Assembly (NCBI GenBank): GCA_001462345.1
Contig: LIUM01000002.1
Coordinates: 1 to 64,000 of the forward strand
Reading direction: 5' to 3'
Origin: Fibrobacteria bacterium AD312
Lineage (GTDB): Bacteria; Fibrobacterota; Fibrobacteria; Fibrobacterales; Fibrobacteraceae
Length of the DNA stretch: 64,000 nucleotides
The notes under the pieces are model-generated. The model was not told the origin of the DNA and ran no database searches. It was given only the letters and a program-made list of their open reading frames with translations. Of this stretch, positions 14,944 to 23,631 are shown in pieces (the first letter of the stretch is position 1; the number at the start of each line of letters is the position of its first letter). The position numbers and the translations under genes are program-made.

Positions 14944-17676
14944 TTATTCTAAACTTAAACCATCTTTTCCAGATTTAATACCCCAATTAAAGATACGATA
15001 CGTTTCATAGGATTCTTTAGCACCATATACTTTAATCTGAAACTTTGCAACATAGATACCAACACCAACTTTACGCCCTTCTTCAGAACGCATATTCCAA
15101 CGTAAATAAAGTCGATTTTGGTTTTCAAAACAGTTTCCACCAAAAGAGTCATCATCACATTTAATTTCACCTTTAGCACTTGCAACATAAGCACCAAGAT
15201 TAGTGTACACATATAATTCCCAATATAAACCAGCACTATGAAGATCTAATTCCTCTTTCGCCGAATCGCCTAAAATAGTAGAGAAGGCAACATCTAACAT
15301 AACACCTAGAGACTTGCCCATTTCTTCTTTCACAGAAGTTCCTGGAGGGAAAAAGCGTTCTGTAAAAGGAGCTTTATCTGCAAGTAATACGGCACGCTCT
15401 AAACTGACTAAAGATGCCGATTCCATTACAACACGTGGATCACCTTTAATCATAACAACAGGAGATGTTTCAGAGACCGTATTTCCAGCAAGATCCAAAA
15501 TACCATCTTTTACTTTTGCAAGACGTAGTGAATCTCCTGGGTTTGCACGATCAAATAGAGTTGTTCCCTGAGAAATAAATAAAGTTAATGTTTTATGATC
15601 TTCGCTCCAATGTGCATTTGCAAGATCGGTATTATCCCATTCGCCATCTATACCAAAAGAAATAAAACCATCTACTGATTTGATTTTTTCATAATCAATC
15701 GCTTCTGAAAATTCAATCACCAATTGATCTGGAAATACAGATCTCTTTGATTCTGGGTTTAAGAATGTCGATTTAATAATTGGAGCCATTCGGTCATTCA
15801 TATCAAAGTAATCAATTTCTGTATGGTCTTTTCCATCCACAGTAATCTTTGAAATCCTAGCCGCATAACCATATTCTTCTCCCTTCACAGAATAGGAAGA
15901 ATCAATAGAAGTTAAGTTTTTCATGATCCCATAATCCTTAGGATCAATCGTATAGCCTACCACTAGACCATCTGAAGAAAGAGAAAGATCCTTTGGATCT
16001 GGCTTTATTTCTATTACTTTGCCTGTAGAATCTAGCCAATAAAAACGGAAGTCCATTGAATCCAATTGTTCTCTTGTAATAGGACTTTCAAAACCAACGG
16101 ACATGCTATCCATTTGCCCGTCATCATTTCGATCATAGAAACCATTGTTTTCATTACTGATATAAGTACGCCCAGCATCTGTAACAATCACTTTACGATT
16201 AAATCCTGTTTTATTTCCATCAAGAGCGATAATTCCTCCAGGAATCGAAATCGAAATCGAATCTCCTTTTGCAATCGATCCTTTTTCTACAGCAAAACGC
16301 CATAATTCACCCTCTTTTTCTATTGCTTTTACAAAAACTAAATCGCCATTAATGTAGAAGGCATCTCCTTCTTCAAATTCTGGGTCAATGTCTTTGTTAA
16401 AACGAACCACCAATGTGTCATCTACCTCTTCTGAACCTTTAATTAAAGAAGCGGTTCTAATAGCAGCTCCAATTCGATCTTGAATATCAGCTTCAAGAGT
16501 AGCCTTTGCTTCACCTGCTTTTGCTTCTACTCCCACTCTTAAAATTCCTTGACCAGAATCTTTTGGGTAAGTTGTTTCTACATCAACCAATTGCAATATT
16601 CCATTCGCTTCATTATAAAGATAATCGCCACCGAAAGAAACAAAAGACTCCCCATCAGGCCAGCTATATTCTGTTTTACCTGAAGCCATTGAAACGGCTT
16701 CTGTATTACCAGAGAACCAAGCAGCAATACTATCACCAATACCATCCCCATCAGAATCAAAAATAGCAGCACTATCTAAAGTAGGCATTCTAGGATTTAT
16801 AAAAGATAAAGTACCAGGAAAAACCTCTGAAACAAGAAATGAATTATAGCCATCGGTAGTGTCTCTAGGATAACCCTGTACAGTAAAATCAGCACCATCT
16901 ACAGACTTATTTGCTTTTACAATAAAAGAGCCTATTCCTTTCTCTGTTTTTAGAAGAACTGTAGAATCATTAATATTCAAAGACTCGCCTTTATCATTAT
17001 AAAAGCTCAAAACCGAAGAAGAGGGAACATGAATAAAAAAATCTTTTGAAATGGTAGTATCTGTTTTACCAGAATCAGGACCAATAGGAACGACGGCACG
17101 TATTCCTATTTCTATTTCACTACCAACATCACCACTTAAAACAGTTTCTTTTGTGATTGGCTCGCCATCTTCATCAATATACTCTAGTTCAGGAGCATAA
17201 AAGTTATACACTCGAACAATATTAGCATCGCTACCATTAGCTAATAAAGCAGTCCCTACAGGTGAATTATAGGTAGGGTAAGCCGCAACCACACACAAGG
17301 TAACAAGGCTATCTGGCCCCGAATTCACCGCATGGTTATTTTTCGTTAATAGAGAATCAGGATTATTACATTTGCTTAATGAAACCTGAAGAGAATCTTT
17401 AGGATACAATGCGTTTGATGATTCTACGGTAGGATGAAAAACATAAAAATCTTTATTTGGCAAAGCATTTTTTCGGATAAGATCTTTTCCCTCTTCAACG
17501 ACAAAAAGATTAATTCCTCTATTATCATCTACCGCCACATAAATGCAGCGAGGGTCATATGTTACGCCATCAGGATCAATGCAATTGATTTTTTCAGCAG
17601 CAAAAAGACTAGAAACGCATAAAAACGCAAATATGCTTATTACAATATGAAATGATATTTTTGTTGAAAAACTCAT
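14944..17676 (-). CDS. large secreted protein with Ig-like repeats and C-terminal FlgD-like domain
   Basis: The product is about 910 residues. I chose the ATG at 17676 because an AAGG precedes it and it begins directly with a signal peptide (SFSTKISFHIVISIFAFLC, then SLFAA); an in-frame upstream start at 17715 has no ribosome site. The body holds repeated Ig-like modules with calcium-type loops (DSDGDGIGDS, NDDGQMDS), an SbsA-like domain (LVIEFSEAIDYEKI to LDLAGNTVSE) and a FlgD-type end (LYLRWNMRSEEGRKVGVGIYVAKF). It shares its C-terminal architecture, including a final WG(V/I) tail, with the following gene, so the pair probably arose by duplication and acts at the cell surface. It is first in a two-gene operon. 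Confidence 0.8.
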   Translation of the reverse strand: MSFSTKISFHIVISIFAFLCVSSLFAAEKINCIDPDGVTYDPRCIYVAVDDNRGINLFVVEEGKDLIRKNALPNKDFYVFHPTVESSNALYPKDSLQVSLSKCNNPDSLLTKNNHAVNSGPDSLVTLCVVAAYPTYNSPVGTALLANGSDANIVRVYNFYAPELEYIDEDGEPITKETVLSGDVGSEIEIGIRAVVPIGPDSGKTDTTISKDFFIHVPSSSVLSFYNDKGESLNINDSTVLLKTEKGIGSFIVKANKSVDGADFTVQGYPRDTTDGYNSFLVSEVFPGTLSFINPRMPTLDSAAIFDSDGDGIGDSIAAWFSGNTEAVSMASGKTEYSWPDGESFVSFGGDYLYNEANGILQLVDVETTYPKDSGQGILRVGVEAKAGEAKATLEADIQDRIGAAIRTASLIKGSEEVDDTLVVRFNKDIDPEFEEGDAFYINGDLVFVKAIEKEGELWRFAVEKGSIAKGDSISISIPGGIIALDGNKTGFNRKVIVTDAGRTYISNENNGFYDRNDDGQMDSMSVGFESPITREQLDSMDFRFYWLDSTGKVIEIKPDPKDLSLSSDGLVVGYTIDPKDYGIMKNLTSIDSSYSVKGEEYGYAARISKITVDGKDHTEIDYFDMNDRMAPIIKSTFLNPESKRSVFPDQLVIEFSEAIDYEKIKSVDGFISFGIDGEWDNTDLANAHWSEDHKTLTLFISQGTTLFDRANPGDSLRLAKVKDGILDLAGNTVSETSPVVMIKGDPRVVMESASLVSLERAVLLADKAPFTERFFPPGTSVKEEMGKSLGVMLDVAFSTILGDSAKEELDLHSAGLYWELYVYTNLGAYVASAKGEIKCDDDSFGGNCFENQNRLYLRWNMRSEEGRKVGVGIYVAKFQIKVYGAKESYETYRIFNWGIKSGKDGLSLE

Positions 17677-17886
17677 TTTTGCAACCTTGACAAAATTCTT
17701 ACAAAAAGCATCCATTTTACTGATAATCTTAAAATAACTTTAATAACCACTAAACCGACATGATGATATTCACATCGTTTTGTTTCCCTTGAAAAATAAC
17801 CTATTTTTGAAGACAAATTTCTTTTTTTTGCTTTTTAGAACAAAAAATAAGACTATTTGTGTTCTCTTCTTCTAACTTGGAATATT

Positions 17887-19020
17887 TTATCTTAAAAAAT
17901 CTTGTATAATAGAATCCATATAGACCCAACCACGTCCATGCAAATGCACGTGATCACCAACACGAACAAGCATTTTTTGATTTTCCCAATGCTGAATAGC
18001 CTCTTGTGGAATCGGTATGGATTCCAATTCCAACGTTTTCAAATTTAGTCCCTGAGACGTTCTCAAGGAGAGCCAAATTTTTTCTATCAAACGCTCTTCT
18101 TTGCCAATTGGGTCTAGGCTTAAACTGGATTCAGGGCAACCTTCTAAAACCCATTGCCGCCATGGAGCGAATTTTTCTGGCGCATGGAAACGAACAGAAC
18201 CCACAAAACTATGTGCCCCTGGACCAAATCCCAAATAGGAGCCGCCATTCCAATAATTTTTATTGTGTAGACTTTGTTTTTCTGGCTTTGCAAAATTAGA
18301 AACTTCATAACGATCAAATCCAGCTTTAGAAAGTAATTCAACGCCACCTAAATACATGGGTTCGTAAACCGATTCATCTACAAAATCGCTTCCTCGTTCA
18401 ATTCTTTTCCCTAAAACAGTCATTGGAGCAATATTTAACCCATAAAAACTTATATGATCCACGTTTTGCTCGCTTATAAAACGGACATCCGAAAGAAACG
18501 TTTCTATCGTTTGACCAGGCAAATTAAACATTAAATCACCACTAATACTTATGCCATAGGAATTGTATTTCAATAACGTTTGTAATGCCTTTATTGCTGT
18601 TTCTACATCATGAGACCGACCTATTCTTTTTAATAAATCATCATGAAATGTTTGAATTCCTAAACTAAACCGATTCACTCCATGCTGAATTGCATTTTCT
18701 ATTCGATCTTCAAAACACGATTCTGGATTTACTTCCATAGAAAATTCAAGCAATGAAGAAAAGTAAATTCCTTGTTTTTTTAAGATATCAAAAACTTTAT
18801 TTTGCTGTTGAGTATTAAGAATGGAAGGAGTGCCTCCACCCCAGTAAATCGTCTCCGTATGGTGAGCAAACTCAGGATAACGCTTCAGCATTATCTCCAT
18901 TTCTATTTTCAATAAACTTAAATATTCTTCATAAAGTCTTTCTGGTGCAGAAAGAACTGAAAAGTCACAGTAATGGCAAACTTTTGCGCAAAATGGTGTA
19001 TGGATATAAATACTTTGCAT
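17887..19020 (-). CDS. hemW: HemW-like radical SAM protein
   Basis: The 377-residue protein belongs to the oxygen-independent coproporphyrinogen oxidase superfamily. The radical SAM motif CAKVCHYC gives Cys11, Cys15 and Cys18, preceded by YIHTPF and followed by DF as in HemW. YWGGGTPS (SAM-binding) and the C-terminal HemN winged-helix-like region are present. HemW is thought to act as a heme chaperone, while HemN oxidises coproporphyrinogen III; the length and the absence of the HemN N-terminal extension favour HemW. It stands alone, with an AT-rich gap on both sides. Confidence 0.88.
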   Translation of the reverse strand: MQSIYIHTPFCAKVCHYCDFSVLSAPERLYEEYLSLLKIEMEIMLKRYPEFAHHTETIYWGGGTPSILNTQQQNKVFDILKKQGIYFSSLLEFSMEVNPESCFEDRIENAIQHGVNRFSLGIQTFHDDLLKRIGRSHDVETAIKALQTLLKYNSYGISISGDLMFNLPGQTIETFLSDVRFISEQNVDHISFYGLNIAPMTVLGKRIERGSDFVDESVYEPMYLGGVELLSKAGFDRYEVSNFAKPEKQSLHNKNYWNGGSYLGFGPGAHSFVGSVRFHAPEKFAPWRQWVLEGCPESSLSLDPIGKEERLIEKIWLSLRTSQGLNLKTLELESIPIPQEAIQHWENQKMLVRVGDHVHLHGRGWVYMDSIIQDFLR

Positions 19021-19092
19021 TTTTTTAATTAAAAATAACTCTATATTTAACTAATAAGACCACTTTTTAAATTGTAGATATATATTGATTTT

Positions 19093-19272
19093 GTGAAAAA
19101 ACTTAACATTGTTAAAATCAAAATGCTTTTAACCGGACGTCTTTCACTCGTTCTGTTTTTGTTTTTGTCATTTTTAGCCCTTTTTTTTGGATCCACGTTG
19201 CTTTTGGGAGAGTCTTATAAAGATATTTTTATCGTTATTATGATTTGGTCTCTTCCATTATTTTTACATTAA
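19093..19272 (+). CDS. small two-segment membrane protein ahead of the cyclase gene
   Basis: A GTG-started 59-codon frame ends 7 bases before the cyclase ATG. Its product has a basic start (VKKLNIVKIK) and two hydrophobic stretches (about residues 17-38 and 45-58), as in a small inner-membrane protein. An in-frame ATG at 19123 would give 49 residues. No ribosome site is evident, so it may only be a leader that couples translation to the cyclase. I recognise no family. Confidence 0.4.
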   Translation: MKKLNIVKIKMLLTGRLSLVLFLFLSFLALFFGSTLLLGESYKDIFIVIMIWSLPLFLH

Positions 19273-19279
19273 CCTTATT

Positions 19280-20365
19280 ATGATGACTCGTTTAACGGCA
19301 AGAAAATTTAAAGCCATATGTTTTTACTTATTCAGTTGGATTTTTTTCTGCCTGTTATTTGCCTTCTTTATTTCTTACCTCCATGTAGATAGAAACGGCA
19401 CTTTTTCATTTTTATTTATTTTCCAATTTGCTCTTCTCATGGGACTATCCCATGGCATCTATGATGTCGTTGTTCTTGAAGATGATCGTGATCATCGCCC
19501 CATTTGGGGGGCTCTTCTCATTCGAACGTCTTATTTCTTCTTAGCCATCTTATGTAATATTTCTATTTGCGTTTTTATCTGGAGTGTTTACAGTACAGGA
19601 GAAATGATTAGTGAAGAAAGTTTCTTTCTCTTACGCAAATTATTTAAGGATTCTTCCCTCCATCTATTTATGATTTATTGTTTTTTAATGGGGTATTTAA
19701 TCACTTTTGTTCGTTCTGTTCATAAAAAATTTGGGACTCGTGTTTTTATCAATACCATTCTTGGAAAATATCAAGAACCCTCTGAAGAAGAACGTATTTT
19801 TATGCTTATTGATTTGCGCAATTCAACCACTTTAGCGGAAGACCTTGGACATTATAAATACAGTAATTTTTTAAGAGATTATTATCGATTTGTTTCTAAC
19901 TGCTGTGAAGAGAATCGAGGGGAAATTTATCAAATTGCTGGTGATGGCGCTTATTTGACTTGGCCATTAAAATCATGCTTAAAAAGCCCTAGACCCATGC
20001 TTTGTTTTTATGATCTTCAAATATGTCTAGAAAAAACACAAAAAACCTTCTTAAAAAAATATGGTGTTGCTCCCGCCTTTAAGGCCGCTGTACATTGTGG
20101 AAAAGTGATTGTTTCAGAAGTCGGTAATTTTGGAAGTGAAATAGCCTACCATGGAGACGTTCTTAATACCACCTCTAGATTAGAAACTCTTTGTGCTAAA
20201 ATTGGGCAAGAATTTGTGGCCTCTGAGGATTTCATCAATAAAATGCCCCTAATCAAAATGTTCTACCCCCAAAAGCAAGGTTTTTTTGAATTAAAGGGCA
20301 AAAAAAAGACAATTTCTGTATATAGTTTGCATTTTTCCCTTGACAAAGAAAATCCATTAAACTAA
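19280..20365 (+). CDS. membrane-bound class III adenylate/guanylate cyclase
   Basis: The 361-residue protein has about four membrane segments in residues 12-146 and a cytosolic class III cyclase domain from about 170. The two metal-binding aspartates are visible in MLIDLRNST (Asp178) and in QIAGDGAYLTW (Asp222), and the dimer-interface motif GDVLNTTSRLE supplies the expected Asn and Arg. Conversion of ATP (or GTP) to the cyclic nucleotide is likely; the substrate-selecting positions do not settle which. The layout matches membrane cyclases common in Bacteroidetes and related phyla. No ribosome site is clear before the ATG; a small membrane ORF precedes it. Confidence 0.85.
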   Translation: MMTRLTARKFKAICFYLFSWIFFCLLFAFFISYLHVDRNGTFSFLFIFQFALLMGLSHGIYDVVVLEDDRDHRPIWGALLIRTSYFFLAILCNISICVFIWSVYSTGEMISEESFFLLRKLFKDSSLHLFMIYCFLMGYLITFVRSVHKKFGTRVFINTILGKYQEPSEEERIFMLIDLRNSTTLAEDLGHYKYSNFLRDYYRFVSNCCEENRGEIYQIAGDGAYLTWPLKSCLKSPRPMLCFYDLQICLEKTQKTFLKKYGVAPAFKAAVHCGKVIVSEVGNFGSEIAYHGDVLNTTSRLETLCAKIGQEFVASEDFINKMPLIKMFYPQKQGFFELKGKKKTISVYSLHFSLDKENPLN

Positions 20366-20385
20366 CTTTGTTCACACTTAATTAC

Positions 20386-20458
20386 GCGGGAATAGCTCAG
20401 CTGGTAGAGCATAACCTTGCCAAGGTTAGGGTCGAGGGTTCGAATCTCTTTTCCCGCT
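20386..20458 (+). tRNA. tRNA-Gly (GCC)
   Basis: A full cloverleaf is readable: acceptor GCGGGAA pairs with TTCCCGC, D-arm GCTC/GAGC, anticodon stem TAACC/GGTTA around loop TTGCCAA with anticodon GCC, and T-loop TTCGAAT. No CCA is encoded; the discriminator base is T at 20458. A terminator follows 9 bases later, so it is a single tRNA transcript. Confidence 0.96.
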
Positions 20459-20467
20459 CTAATTATA

Positions 20468-20505
20468 AGAAAGGTCATCTTAATGATGACCTTTCTCTTT
20501 TTTTA
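20468..20505 (+). terminator. intrinsic terminator of tRNA-Gly
   Basis: A perfect 12-bp stem AGAAAGGTCATC / GATGACCTTTCT closes a 5-base loop and is followed by CTTTTTTT. Confidence 0.92.
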
Positions 20506-20595
20506 TATGCTTTAAAACGACTGCAAAACTTCTTTAAATACTGTTTAAATTACCTCTAAAAAAGCTTTGCACAGATGTAAACACTGTCATTCGAC

Positions 20596-20730
20596 AATGG
20601 AAACACGAACACTTAGTAGTTTTACGTGAGACTTAGCATTTCTTACGTGAAACTTAGCGGTTCACCGCTGTAGTTGAACCATGCATAGCTAGTTTAGCGA
20701 GAAACACGTACACTTGCGCTTCAGCGCTTA
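20596..20730. repeat. 21-bp tandem repeats with two TC-loop hairpins
   Basis: Three consecutive 21-bp units (20596-20616, 20617-20637, 20638-20658) share the core ACGTGA-RACTTAG; the first is the most diverged (ACACGAACACTTAG). The array runs into a perfect hairpin AGCGGT-TC-ACCGCT (20656-20669). A further copy of AAACACGWACACTT at 20702-20715 again runs into a hairpin, GCGCT-TC-AGCGC (20716-20727). The shared design suggests one small mobile or structural element; I do not recognise it. Confidence 0.7.
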
Positions 20731-21074
20731 GTAAGAGTGATACCCTTGTGGTAGTGGTACCTTTACGGTAAAAATGAACTCTTGCCTCTGCATGAAAAAT
20801 AACCTTTGAAAGAGGGAACAGCCATTTTCAAACAATGCATCGCCCACGAAAACACACTGTTTTCCATTATTACAAACCAATCCCTTGCCGTCATTGCAAG
20901 CGAAGCAAACCATTTTTTGAAAATAATTAACGTGCTAAATAAATATCATAAAAAAGCTTGCATTTTATAACCGAATGGCACCTTCAAAATGAATTGTAAT
21001 CATTCTTAAAGGTGATATTTACTCAAAAGGCTTACGACAACATTTATTTTACAAAATCAAATCCTTTTTCAACA
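20731..21074. other. gene-free intergenic stretch
   Basis: The only open frame (20728-20913, minus, 61 codons) has no ribosome site and no recognisable domain. Imperfect inverted arms CACCTT (20981) and AAGGTG (21009) flank AT-rich DNA. No function can be assigned. Confidence 0.4.
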
Positions 21075-22460
21075 CTACATTTCCTCAAGACGCTTCCCTT
21101 TTGTTTCTTTTACAAAAGAAAGGACAAAGAAAATCGATAATATGGCAAAAAAGGTGTAGAGTCCGTAAGCCGCAAATAAACCAAATCCAGCAAGAAGCAT
21201 AGGGAAAGTCATAGTCACAATAAAATTTGCCACCCATTGAGCGGATGCCGCCGTAGAAATGGCCGCCCCACGTATTTTATTATTAAACATCTCACCTAAT
21301 AAAACCCATACGGTTGGGCCCCAAGAAACCCCAAAACAGAATATATAAAGATGAGCTGCCACTAAAGCAAGCGTCGCTTGAAATGGACTCATACTGATTT
21401 CTCCCCCACTTGACTGAGTGAGAGTGAAGAGTATCGTTAACACGCCAAGAGTCAACGTCATTCCGATTGAACCACCTAAAAGTAAAGGTTTCCGACCCAC
21501 TTTATCTATAAGAGCTATAGCCACAAGAGTTGAAACAATATTGATTGTTCCTGAAAGTACATTGATTAGTAGTGCATTTGACTCTGTAAATCCTGCGGTT
21601 TGCCATAGAACAGAACCATAATAAAAGACAACGTTAATCCCTACAAATTGTTGAAATAAACTTAAAGAGATCCCTATCCAAACGATAGGTAAGATTTTTC
21701 CATTTAAGAAAATGTCTGTGATTCTTGGTTTATGTTCTCGCTGTAGACTTTCACTGATTTCTTTTAAGGTGCTATCTATTTCTTTCAAAGAAAGAAGACG
21801 TGTTAAAATCTCTCGAGCTTGAGGTTCCTTTTTGATAGCTACTAAATAACGAGGAGACTCAGGGATAAAAAAGACTAATACTACAAAAATAACAGATGGA
21901 ACTATTTCACTCCAAAACATCCAAGACCATGCTGGTATTTCAAAAAGAAAAATAGCCGAAGCCCCTCCTGCAGAACTTGCTATGGCATAATTGACAAGAA
22001 AAGCTGAAAAAATACCAACGACAATAGCAAGTTGTTGTAAAGAAGCCAACCTCCCACGAATAGAAGCTGGCGCAATTTCTGAGATGTACGTCGGAGCTAA
22101 TACACTAGCTGCTCCAACGGCAAAACCTCCTATTAAACGATAAACGATAAATTCAAAGGATCCTGAAGAAATGCCGGAGCCAAAAGCACTAATTAAAAAT
22201 AAAATACCCGTCGCAAACATAACAGGCTTTCGACCTAAGCGATCGGCTAGATTCCCTGCAAAGAATGCTCCCACGGCACACCCAAGAAGCATGGAGGCAA
22301 CAGAAAATCCCGACGTGACGGAAGAGGAACCAAAAGCATCTTGAATAGCACTCACGGTACCATTGATTACAGCACTATCGTAACCAAAAAGAAATCCGCC
22401 AATAGCTGCGACGGCACTTAAAAAAAGTGAGTATAAAAGAGGCTGTTGTTGTTGTTTCAT
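21075..22460 (-). CDS. sugar porter family MFS transporter
   Basis: The 461-residue product has twelve hydrophobic segments and the sugar porter signatures: GGFLFGYD in helix 1, ADRLGRKP after helix 2, PESPRYL at the central loop, QQFVGINVVFYYG in helix 7, DKVGRKP after helix 8, GPTVWVLLGE in helix 10 and KETKG at the C-terminus. Proton-coupled uptake of a pentose or hexose across the inner membrane is the likely role (XylE/GLUT-like); the sugar cannot be told. AAGGAG lies before the ATG. It is a single gene. Confidence 0.92.
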   Translation of the reverse strand: MKQQQQPLLYSLFLSAVAAIGGFLFGYDSAVINGTVSAIQDAFGSSSVTSGFSVASMLLGCAVGAFFAGNLADRLGRKPVMFATGILFLISAFGSGISSGSFEFIVYRLIGGFAVGAASVLAPTYISEIAPASIRGRLASLQQLAIVVGIFSAFLVNYAIASSAGGASAIFLFEIPAWSWMFWSEIVPSVIFVVLVFFIPESPRYLVAIKKEPQAREILTRLLSLKEIDSTLKEISESLQREHKPRITDIFLNGKILPIVWIGISLSLFQQFVGINVVFYYGSVLWQTAGFTESNALLINVLSGTINIVSTLVAIALIDKVGRKPLLLGGSIGMTLTLGVLTILFTLTQSSGGEISMSPFQATLALVAAHLYIFCFGVSWGPTVWVLLGEMFNNKIRGAAISTAASAQWVANFIVTMTFPMLLAGFGLFAAYGLYTFFAILSIFFVLSFVKETKGKRLEEM

Positions 22461-22592
22461 AATACTCCTTAAAATGTGTATTCATTTTAATTGTTTAGTT
22501 AAAGGAAAAATTCTTATAATGGACTGCTAAGCCATTTTATTAAATTCCTCTAAAAAAGATATGATTTAAAAAAAGGAGCTGCCAGTTTTAAT

Positions 22593-23504
22593 CTAAAAAA
22601 AGACAGTAACACTTAAGACGTGATTCCCCTCTAAAGCAGGCCTTGATTGATAAGCATAATCAATCGAGAAAAGATCAAAACAAATTCCAATACCACCACT
22701 TACGCCGCTTTCTGTATCTGGGCGTAGAGAGTAACCTCCACGTAATACAAGTACTTTTTTATAGTTAAGCTCTCCGCCAAAAAGCCATTGCATTTCGGTA
22801 TCAGCACGGCGATAGAGATCGGCATAAGCAAAAAAATCAAATAAAGAAGCAATAGGTAATTTGGCAGAGACCCCTGCTTGGAGAGCTGTTGGAGGAGATT
22901 CTTCTTCAGTTTGATATGGAGAAACATAACCAACATTTGTTAGAACAGCACCAAACGAAAAATATTTATTTAAGAGAAAGGAGCCTCCGATATCACCCAA
23001 AATAGCAAGGGCTGTTTCATCTTCTATCGTTTGTGAAGCCACTCTCAAAGTAGTAGCCCAGTTGAAAATAGAGAATCGATTCGAGACACCTACTTGAGCT
23101 GCCCATGAAAAAGCACCATAGCTTGATGTTTTAAAGCCCTCATCATCTCGCCCCTCTATTTCTCCATAGCCTAAAAATTCAAGTGCAGCAGAAACGTTGA
23201 TACTTTCAAGAGGAAGACCATAATAGATCGATGTTAAATTAGCTCCAACAGCTTCAGAATAAATAACTTCATTGATGCCTATGGCACTTTGAGTTACAGT
23301 AGTTGTAGCGAGGGGATTTCGTGAGACTTCCGAAATCCCTGCAGGCATCACTATGCCTGCCCCCGCGATCGCTGCCGATCGCGGCGACACCGAAGTGGAT
23401 AAGAATTTCATGGTGGTTCCACCAGGGTCTACATCCCAGTATTGCCCAGCCAAGGAATAAGTAGCTAAAAAAGAAAAGGCTAGCAAAGCATTACTTATAC
23501 GCAT
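22593..23504 (-). CDS. PorV/PorQ-type outer-membrane beta-barrel protein
   Basis: The 303-residue product has a signal peptide (residues 1-19, ending SLAG) and then the family start: TMKFLSTSVSPRSAAIAGAG, with the ISEVSRNPLA segment as in PorV/PorQ (UPF0164) proteins. The rest is a run of amphipathic strands ending in an aromatic residue (VTVFF), typical of an outer-membrane barrel. In Bacteroidetes PorV helps deliver type IX secretion cargo; whether a comparable pathway operates here is not shown by the window. The DNA for residues about 40-55 contains two perfect GC-rich hairpins unlike the rest of the gene. Confidence 0.82.
   Translation of the reverse strand: MRISNALLAFSFLATYSLAGQYWDVDPGGTTMKFLSTSVSPRSAAIAGAGIVMPAGISEVSRNPLATTTVTQSAIGINEVIYSEAVGANLTSIYYGLPLESINVSAALEFLGYGEIEGRDDEGFKTSSYGAFSWAAQVGVSNRFSIFNWATTLRVASQTIEDETALAILGDIGGSFLLNKYFSFGAVLTNVGYVSPYQTEEESPPTALQAGVSAKLPIASLFDFFAYADLYRRADTEMQWLFGGELNYKKVLVLRGGYSLRPDTESGVSGGIGICFDLFSIDYAYQSRPALEGNHVLSVTVFF
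23341..23384. other. two adjacent GC-rich palindromes inside the PorV-like gene
   Basis: GCAGGCAT-CACT-ATGCCTGC (23341-23360) is followed 2 bases later by CCGCGATCG-CTGC-CGATCGCGG (23363-23384). Both stems are perfect (8 and 9 bp). The second holds GCGATCGC, a rare 8-mer in AT-rich DNA. The reading frame stays open across both. Confidence 0.75.
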
Positions 23505-23631
23505 TAGAGTTCCTCAAAAAAAACTTTATTCGAAATAAAAAAGCGAGCGTCATCGATTGTATAAACAAGACGAGACGAAAATAATTCGAAATTCATTTTT
23601 TTTATTACTGACTTTTTAGAAAAGGTCATTA

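Noticed and set aside
20728-20913. 61-codon minus-strand ORF with Cys/Gly-rich peptide
   Set aside because: No ribosome site, no recognisable domain and it overlaps hairpin/repeat DNA. It was not called a gene.
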